Origin: Verrucomicrobiota bacterium
GTDB lineage: Bacteria; Verrucomicrobiota; Verrucomicrobiia; Opitutales; Opitutaceae
Length of the DNA: 46,595 bases
Reading direction: 5' to 3'
Assembly: GCA_023416735.1 (NCBI GenBank)
Contig: JAEZGX010000031.1
Location: forward strand, 1-46,595
Both the position numbers and the translations under genes were made by a program. This document shows positions 42,067-46,595 of this stretch, piece by piece. The notes beneath the pieces were generated by a model that was given only the letters and a program-made list of their open reading frames with translations, did no database searches and had not been told where the DNA came from. Position 1 is the first letter of the stretch. Each line of letters begins with the position of its first letter.

Positions 42067-42088
42067 TTGTAATATAATGTAATACAAT
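42067..42088 (+). promoter_or_regulatory. AT-rich island with TATAAT upstream of RNase Y
   Basis: Contains TATAAT (42073-42078) and a TTGTA...TACAA dyad (42067-42071 and 42083-42087) in very G-rich DNA, about 100 bases before the RNase Y start. It is a plausible -10 region or operator; no matching -35 was seen. Confidence 0.35.
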
Positions 42089-42189
42089 GGATCGGGTGGT
42101 GGCTGCTGAGGGGGGCGGGAGGAACAAGGAGGGCGGGGGTTGGAAGATGGGCTTGAGGTTTCTAACCCGAGACATAGGGTGCGCGTCCC

Positions 42190-43770
42190 TTGACGTCAGT
42201 GAGCGCAGCCGACTTCGCGTTTCTGATCTCCGGGAGCGACGCATTTGATTGGTCGCTCGCGGTGTCGATGATCGTGGGCGGGGCGCTCGGTTTTCTGGTG
42301 GTGTGGGCGTTGACGCGTCACACGCGGCGAACGGCGCACGAGCAGGCGGCGGAGTTGATCGAAGTGGCGCGGCGCGAGGCGGCGGTGGCCGCAGAGGAGA
42401 TCAAGCAGAAGGCGGAGGCGGATATTCAGGACCGGCGGGCGGAGTTGAATCGTGAATACGATCGGCGCGACATCGAGAGCGAGGTGCGGCTGCGCGAGAT
42501 TCGCGCGCACGAGGAATCGCTGGCGTTGCTGGATTATCAACTCGAGCAGCGATCGGAGCGGTTGAATCGCGAGAACGCGGCGATTCGGCAGGCGCGCGAT
42601 GCGATCCGGGCGTTGTCGAAAAGTGTGCGGCAGCGGCTCGAAGGCGTGTCGCAAATGGATGCGGACGAGATTCGGCGGGCGTTGCGCGAGGAAGTGTTGC
42701 TCGAGTGTCAGGACGAATTGCGGGCGTTGCGACGGGAGACGTTGGAGAAGTCGGAGCAGGAGCTGCAGACGGAGAGCCGGCGGATCTTGATCGCGGCGAT
42801 GCAGCGGCTGGCGGTGAAGCCGAATGTGGATTTGACCTCGACGCTGGTGTCGCTGCCGAACGAGGACATGAAAGGCCGCATCATCGGGCGCGAAGGGCGG
42901 AACATCAAAGCGTTCGAGGCGGCGACCGGCGTGACGGTGTTGATCGACGAGTCGCCGGGGACGGTGCTGATTTCGTCCTTCGATCCGGTGCGGCGAGAAG
43001 TGGCGCGAGTGGCGTTGGATGGATTGGTCAAAGACGGCCGGATCCATCCGGCGACGATCGAGGAGTTCGTGAAGCGGGCGCAGGACGAGATCGAACTTTC
43101 GACGACGCAGGCGGGTGAGGACGCGGTGTCTCGGCTGAACATCAACGGACTGCATCCGGAGATCATCAAGCTGCTCGGCAAATTGAAGTTTCGGTTTTCG
43201 TATAACCAGAACGTGCTGGATCATTCGATCGAGACGGCGTCGCTGGCGTCGATCATCGCGAGCGAAGTGGGGTTGGATCCGAATCTGGCGAAGCGCGCGG
43301 GGTTGTTGCACGACGTGGGCAAGGCGGTGAGTGGCGATTTGGAGGGAAGCCATGCGCACATCGGGGCGGAGTTCATCAAGCGCTATGGTGAGACGCCGAT
43401 CGTGGTGAATGCGGTGGCGGCGCATCACGATGAAGTGAAGCAGGAGACGGTGTATGCGGGAATCGTGATTTTGGCGGATACCATTTCGGCAACGCGGCCG
43501 GGAGCGCGGGCGGAGTCGATGGCGGGTTATGTGCAGCGGCTGGATCGATTGGAGAAGCTGGCCTTGTCGATCGAAGGCGTGCAGCAGGCGTTTGCGATTC
43601 AGGCGGGGCGGGAGATTCGCGTGGTGGTGTCACCGCAGACGGTGACGGACGATCGGGCGCGGGAGATTGCGAAAGAGCTGCGCAAGCGGATCGAGAAGGA
43701 GCTGCAGTATCCGAGCACGATCAAGGTGACGGTGATTCGGGAGCAGCGGTTTACGGAAACGGCGACCTGA
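42190..43770 (+). CDS. rny: Ribonuclease Y
   Basis: A 526-aa membrane-anchored endoribonuclease: one transmembrane helix (about 20-42), long coiled coil (about 45-195), KH domain with GRIIGREGRNIKAFE (about 225-240), and the HD domain NVLDHSIETASLAS ... LLHDVGKA ... AHHDE. RNase Y starts mRNA decay at the membrane. The start is non-ATG: TTG at 42190 is used with AGGG about 13 bases upstream; an in-frame GTG at 42199 is an alternative. Both RNase Y and RNase E/G exist in this genome. Confidence 0.94.
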   Translation: MTSVSAADFAFLISGSDAFDWSLAVSMIVGGALGFLVVWALTRHTRRTAHEQAAELIEVARREAAVAAEEIKQKAEADIQDRRAELNREYDRRDIESEVRLREIRAHEESLALLDYQLEQRSERLNRENAAIRQARDAIRALSKSVRQRLEGVSQMDADEIRRALREEVLLECQDELRALRRETLEKSEQELQTESRRILIAAMQRLAVKPNVDLTSTLVSLPNEDMKGRIIGREGRNIKAFEAATGVTVLIDESPGTVLISSFDPVRREVARVALDGLVKDGRIHPATIEEFVKRAQDEIELSTTQAGEDAVSRLNINGLHPEIIKLLGKLKFRFSYNQNVLDHSIETASLASIIASEVGLDPNLAKRAGLLHDVGKAVSGDLEGSHAHIGAEFIKRYGETPIVVNAVAAHHDEVKQETVYAGIVILADTISATRPGARAESMAGYVQRLDRLEKLALSIEGVQQAFAIQAGREIRVVVSPQTVTDDRAREIAKELRKRIEKELQYPSTIKVTVIREQRFTETAT

Positions 43771-43783
43771 GGGTGGCGGCTGG

Positions 43784-43882
43784 CTTTAAGCGATAGGCGG
43801 TAAGCAGTAAGCGTTTGAACCTGACGTGTTGCTTGCGAAGGAAGCGCTGCCGCGCTTACAGCTTAGAGCTTAACGCTTATAG
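43784..43882. repeat. Inverted-arm element with period-7 repeats
   Basis: Left arm 43784-43813: CTTTAAG, CGATAGG, CGGTAAG, CAGTAAG, CG. The right arm 43853-43882 is the inverse of CTATAAG, CGTTAAG, CTCTAAG, CTGTAAG, CG. The arms are 30 bases each, about 24 of 30 match, and the loop is 39 bases. It fills the gap between rny and queF and would form a strong cruciform or RNA hairpin. Confidence 0.88.
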
Positions 43883-43891
43883 CTTCCTACC

Positions 43892-44254
43892 ATGTCCGAT
43901 CCGAAGATTCTCGAGACCTTTCCCAATCCGGCGCCGCATCGCGATTTCGTGATCGAGCACACGCATCATGAGTTCACGTCGGTGTGTCCGATGACGGGTC
44001 ATCCGGATTTTGCGAACATCACCCTCCGCTACGTGGCGGATAAAACATGCGTGGAGCTGAAATCGTTGAAGCTGTATTTCCACGCTTACCGCAACGAAGG
44101 GATCTTCTTCGAGGCGGTGACGAACAAGATTTGCGACGAGCTGGGGGCGGTGTTGAAGCCGCGGGCGTTGACCGTGATTTCCGATTGGAAAGCGCGCGGT
44201 GGATTCACCTCGCGCGTGACGGCGGAGTGGAACGGAAAGAAAAAACGGCGCTGA
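43892..44254 (+). CDS. queF: NADPH-dependent 7-cyano-7-deazaguanine reductase
   Basis: A 120-aa unimodular QueF: the catalytic Cys32 in SVCPMTGHPDF, the acid Asp39, and the QueF signature ELKSLKLYFHAYRNEGIFFE (cut: ELKSLKLYF, then RNEGIFFE). It reduces the nitrile preQ0 to preQ1 in queuosine tRNA modification. Length and motif match the YkvM type. No preQ1 riboswitch was seen upstream, where the period-7 element lies instead. It converges with the phosphatase gene. Confidence 0.94.
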   Translation: MSDPKILETFPNPAPHRDFVIEHTHHEFTSVCPMTGHPDFANITLRYVADKTCVELKSLKLYFHAYRNEGIFFEAVTNKICDELGAVLKPRALTVISDWKARGGFTSRVTAEWNGKKKRR

Positions 44255-44276
44255 GCGGTTGCCGGATCGGGCGGAT

Positions 44277-45107
44277 TCAACCCGGCGAGACGCCGGGTTG
44301 CGCGTGGAGGGCGGAGAGGAGTTGCGCGTGGAGTTCGGGCGTGGCGCAGGCGACGGTGGATTCGGCGGGATAAGGTGAGGCGCCGCGCCAATCGGTGATC
44401 ACGCCGCCGGCGCCGCGGATGACCGGCACGAGCGCGGCGATGTCCCAGGGATTCATGATCGGATCCACGGAGATATCGGCGAAGCCGGTGGCGATGAGGA
44501 GGTAGCCGTAGGCGTCGCCCCATGTGCGATAGAGTCTGGTGCGTTGGGCGAGTGCGTCGTAGCGCGCGGCGGAGGCCGGCTGGTATCTGGCGATGTTGAG
44601 CGTGTCGCTCGTGAGGAGCGTGGCGTCTTCGATGCGGGTCGTTTGCCGGGTGCGGATGGGGCGATCGTTAAGGGTGGCGGTTTGGTTGTCGCCGATAACG
44701 AGCTGGCGGAGGATCGGTTGGTGGATGGCGCCGAGGACGGGTTGGCCGTGATGAAGGAGCGCGATCAGGGTGGCGAAGAGCGGCACGCCGGTGATGAACG
44801 ATTTGGTGCCGTCGATGGGATCGAGGACCCAGACGAATTCGGCGTCGGCGTTTTCGTTGCCGAATTCTTCGCCGATGATGCCGTGGGTCGGGAATTTTTC
44901 GGCGATCCGACGGCGGAGGAGTTGCTCGGCGCCGCGGTCGGCGAGCGTGACGGGCGAGGCGTCGGATTTGGATTCGACGGCGAGGGAAGGGTTGCCGAAG
45001 TGCGGACGAATGAAGTCACCGCTTTCGTGGGCGAGTTGCGCAAGGAAGGTGCGGTAGGGAGAGAGATCCACGGGGAGAGAGATGCGCGCGATGGGCGGGG
45101 AAGACAC
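44277..45107 (-). CDS. Inositol-monophosphatase-family phosphatase (histidinol-phosphatase-like)
   Basis: About 276 aa, Mg-dependent IMPase fold: GEEFG (metal Glu), LDPIDGTKSFITG (DPIDGT motif) and the second metal motif MNPWDIAALVPV. The FITG after the motif and GDAYGYLLIATG resemble bacterial histidinol-phosphate phosphatase (HisN) more than SuhB, but this is not decisive. No ATG is found near the domain start; a GTG at 45107 is used, with GTG 45071 as an alternative. The last codons coincide with a terminator hairpin. Confidence 0.85.
   Translation of the reverse strand: MSSPPIARISLPVDLSPYRTFLAQLAHESGDFIRPHFGNPSLAVESKSDASPVTLADRGAEQLLRRRIAEKFPTHGIIGEEFGNENADAEFVWVLDPIDGTKSFITGVPLFATLIALLHHGQPVLGAIHQPILRQLVIGDNQTATLNDRPIRTRQTTRIEDATLLTSDTLNIARYQPASAARYDALAQRTRLYRTWGDAYGYLLIATGFADISVDPIMNPWDIAALVPVIRGAGGVITDWRGASPYPAESTVACATPELHAQLLSALHAQPGVSPG
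44278..44300. terminator. Hairpin shared by queF and the phosphatase gene
   Basis: A perfect 10-bp stem (CAACCCGGCG with CGCCGGGTTG) and a 3-nt loop, between convergent genes and overlapping the last phosphatase codons. It likely ends transcription from both sides. Confidence 0.6.
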
Positions 45108-45170
45108 GAAAAAATCGCGAGAGAGAAACAGGTCTCGATTTCGGGCGCGGGGTGGGTTTGGTGACGCTCG

Positions 45171-45836
45171 ATGTCGTGGACCTTGCAGCCGATCTACTTC
45201 GTGGATTTCGAAGGGAGCCAGAGTTCCGGTGTGCTCGAGTATGGGGTGGTGGAGGTGAAAGGCGGGAAAATCGGAGCGACGTATACGCGGTTGTGCCAGG
45301 CGACGGGGCGTATTCAAGCGGAGGATACGGCGACGCATGGATTGGACGAGCAGGCGGTGGCGTTGTGGGCGCCTTTTGCGGACGAGTGGGAATTTTTCGC
45401 GGGGCTGCGGGAACGCGGGCCGCTGGCGGCGCATTATGCGGGAGCGGAGAATGCGATGTTGAAATCGGTGTGGCCGTATCCGCGGAACTCGCCGGATTTC
45501 GCGCGGCCGGGCGAGCGGGTGATCGAATGGGGACCGTGGGTGGATTCGGCGCGATTGTATGCGCAGCTTTACCCGAAGATCGGTAGTGGAAAATTGGAGA
45601 CGCTAATCGGCGTCTGCGGATTGCAGGCGGAGCTGGATGCGTTTGCGGAGAAATTTTGTCCGGCGGGGCGCCGGCGGTATCACGCGGCGTTGTATGATGC
45701 GCTGGGCGGGGCGCTCTTGCTGGCCTCGCTGGCGGCAGATCCGCGGGTGGCGAATCTCAGTGTGATGCAACTTTTGGCGCTGAGCACGCTCGATGCGGAA
45801 AAGCGCGGGGCGTTGCAGCAGAGGGAACTGTTTTGA
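45171..45836 (+). CDS. DEDD-type 3'-5' exonuclease domain protein
   Basis: A 221-aa protein with the first exonuclease motif DFEG (VDFEGSQSSG, about 12-15), a middle AHYAGAENAMLKSV (Asp position appears as Glu/Ala), and the third motif HAALYDALG (H-x4-D). This is the DnaQ/RNase T-like fold, but motif II is divergent. Likely acts on DNA or RNA ends; target unknown. Divergent from the phosphatase gene by 60 bases. Confidence 0.75.
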   Translation: MSWTLQPIYFVDFEGSQSSGVLEYGVVEVKGGKIGATYTRLCQATGRIQAEDTATHGLDEQAVALWAPFADEWEFFAGLRERGPLAAHYAGAENAMLKSVWPYPRNSPDFARPGERVIEWGPWVDSARLYAQLYPKIGSGKLETLIGVCGLQAELDAFAEKFCPAGRRRYHAALYDALGGALLLASLAADPRVANLSVMQLLALSTLDAEKRGALQQRELF

Positions 45837-45845
45837 GAAGTAATT

Positions 45846-45886
45846 GCCCGCGGGCGGGGAGGAATCGCCCGCAAGCGGGCTCCTAC
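45846..45886 (-). repeat. REP-like element with GTAG head (unit 1)
   Basis: On the - strand it starts GTAGGAG, then a stem GCCCGC/GCGGGC (45867-45880) and a second palindrome GCCCGCGGGC (45846-45855). The GTAG head plus adjacent GC hairpin is the layout of REP sequences handled by RAYT transposases. Confidence 0.7.
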
Positions 45887-45895
45887 ATGGCGGAG

Positions 45896-45922
45896 CGGCG
45901 GGGTCGGGAGACCCAGCTCTAC
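45896..45922 (-). repeat. REP-like element with GTAG head (unit 2)
   Basis: On the - strand it begins GTAGAGC and folds GGGTC-TCCC-GACCC (45901-45914). It has the same head and layout as the unit at 45846-45886 but different stem bases, and overlaps the 3' end of the WecG-type gene. The two units form a direct pair. Confidence 0.6.
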
Positions 45923-46595
45923 AAGGGGTAGTGGCGGAGGCGGGTGAGTTGGAGGAACACGCGGGCGAGGAAGAGCGGAATGTAGCGGAAGTAACGTGGG
46001 CCGAGACGACGCGGTTCGGTGCCGAGGCGAAAGAGCCATTCGAGGCCGGTGCGTTGGAGGAGGCGGGGGGCTTGAGGCTTGGTGCCGGAAAGAAAATCGA
46101 ACGCGGCGCCAACACCGACGAGGACGCGGGTGTCGAGTTGGGGCGCGAAGTCGGACATGAAGCGTTCCTGTTTTGGGGTGCTCAGGCCGACCCAGACGAC
46201 ATGCGGCTGAGTGCGGGAGATTTCGGCGCGGAGCCCGGCGGATTCGGCGGGGTCGAGCGGACGGAAAGGAGGGGTGAATGTGCCCACGATTTGGATACCG
46301 GGGAAGCGAGCGGTGAGGTGGTCGCGGAGTTTCTCGGCGATGCTAGGGGCGCCGCCGTAGAGGAAGTGGCGGAGATTTTGCGCGCGGCCGGCGTCGCAGA
46401 TCGCGAGCATGAGGTCGGGGCCGTAAACGCGAGAGATCGGAGCGTGTTGAAGGAGCTTGCCGAGCCACACAAGCGGCATGCCGTCGGGCGTGGCGAGCCA
46501 GGCGGCGTTGAAAATGTGGCGGAGCGTGGGGTCGTCGTGGGGGTGGGCGGGGGCGGGGACGCCCGCGGGGGAGGCGGTGGGGGGGGGCGGGGGGG
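45919..46595 (-). CDS. WecG/TagA/CpsF-family glycosyltransferase (5' truncated by the window edge)
   Basis: The frame is open to the right edge, so the N-terminus is missing. Visible: ATPDGMPLVWLGKLL (family D-G motif), YGPDLMLAICD, HFLYGGAPSIAEKL, FRPLDPAES, WVGLSTPKQERFM and GVGAAFDFLSGTKPQAP. All are classic WecG/TagA/CpsF motifs. Family members add N-acetylmannosaminyl or similar residues to lipid carriers for wall or surface polysaccharides. The codons nearest the edge translate to a Pro/Ala-rich stretch from very G-rich DNA that may be unreliable. Its C-terminal codons overlap a REP-like repeat. Confidence 0.87.
   Translation of the reverse strand, partial: PPPPPTASPAGVPAPAHPHDDPTLRHIFNAAWLATPDGMPLVWLGKLLQHAPISRVYGPDLMLAICDAGRAQNLRHFLYGGAPSIAEKLRDHLTARFPGIQIVGTFTPPFRPLDPAESAGLRAEISRTQPHVVWVGLSTPKQERFMSDFAPQLDTRVLVGVGAAFDFLSGTKPQAPRLLQRTGLEWLFRLGTEPRRLGPRYFRYIPLFLARVFLQLTRLRHYPL

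Noticed and set aside
39673..43882. CRISPR array
   Set aside because: Repeats are 7 bases, contiguous and degenerate with no spacers, and there are no cas genes.
1..46595. tRNA or rRNA genes
   Set aside because: No cloverleaf with a TTCGAATC-type arm in a suitable setting was found; matches such as that at 25612 lie inside clear coding genes.

Overview
The window is a high-GC chromosomal segment that most resembles a Verrucomicrobiota bacterium of the Opitutaceae type. This is inferred from gene content, not from a marker gene: Tat-exported Gfo/Idh/MocA oxidoreductases next to a DUF1080 protein, a TonB receptor with a long N-terminal extension, a fused exosortase/EpsI, both RNase Y and RNase E/G, and many palindromic intergenic repeats. 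No rRNA, tRNA, CRISPR array, integrase or insertion-sequence transposase was found. The right edge (about 46533-46595) is almost pure G on the + strand and cuts a gene, so it may be a contig end.

Layout. 80-2428: O-acetylhomoserine sulfhydrylase (metY, -) diverges from meso-diaminopimelate dehydrogenase (ddh, +). 2486-8975: exported sugar-related proteins on the - strand: a CE1-like esterase, two Tat-exported Gfo/Idh/MocA dehydrogenases, a DUF1080/3-keto-disaccharide hydrolase and a beta-propeller protein. 9161-12662: an MscS-like channel coupled to an MFS carrier, then a secreted ThuA-like protein. 12910-16789: paoABC-like periplasmic aldehyde oxidoreductase (2Fe-2S, FAD plus 4Fe-4S, molybdopterin subunits). 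16824-17384: SET-domain protein. 17644-21979: MarR regulator and a tripartite tricarboxylate transporter operon with a methyltransferase placed between tctC and tctB. 22061-25283: YqaJ-type nuclease and a TonB-dependent receptor with a structured leader. 25499-26947: DEAD-box helicase and a short S4 protein. 27074-28962: tandem thioredoxin-fold protein and a RibD/DHFR-like reductase. 29039-31401: arsenic operon (DUF6428 - arsR - acr3 - arsC). 31616-34696: RNase E/G and RodA. 34954-42041: exopolysaccharide genes (O-antigen ligase/polymerase, two GT4 enzymes, flippase) and a divergent exosortase/EpsI fusion. 42190-46595: RNase Y, QueF, inositol-monophosphatase-family phosphatase, DEDD exonuclease and a truncated WecG/TagA-type glycosyltransferase.

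How genes work together. The DUF1080, Gfo/Idh and ThuA proteins fit extracytoplasmic oxidation and cleavage of sugars through 3-keto intermediates. The three pao genes overlap by ATGA junctions and form one exported molybdoenzyme. The four ars genes are nearly contiguous and give sensing, reduction and efflux. The glycosyltransferase/flippase/ligase set overlaps end to end and is one transcription unit for an exported polysaccharide, with the exosortase facing away from it.

The most unusual signal is a set of degenerate tandem repeats with a strict period (7, 8 or 10 bases). Several are built as two inverted arms in intergenic gaps (3691-3751, 34816-34941, 40251-40354, 43784-43882). Single-arm period-7 versions sit inside reading frames of the polysaccharide/exosortase genes (39673-39707, 40635-40676, 41315-41363) without breaking the frame. 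Two GTAG-headed REP-like hairpins are at 45846-45922. These elements share an architecture more than a sequence and look like a mobile or copying-prone repeat system.
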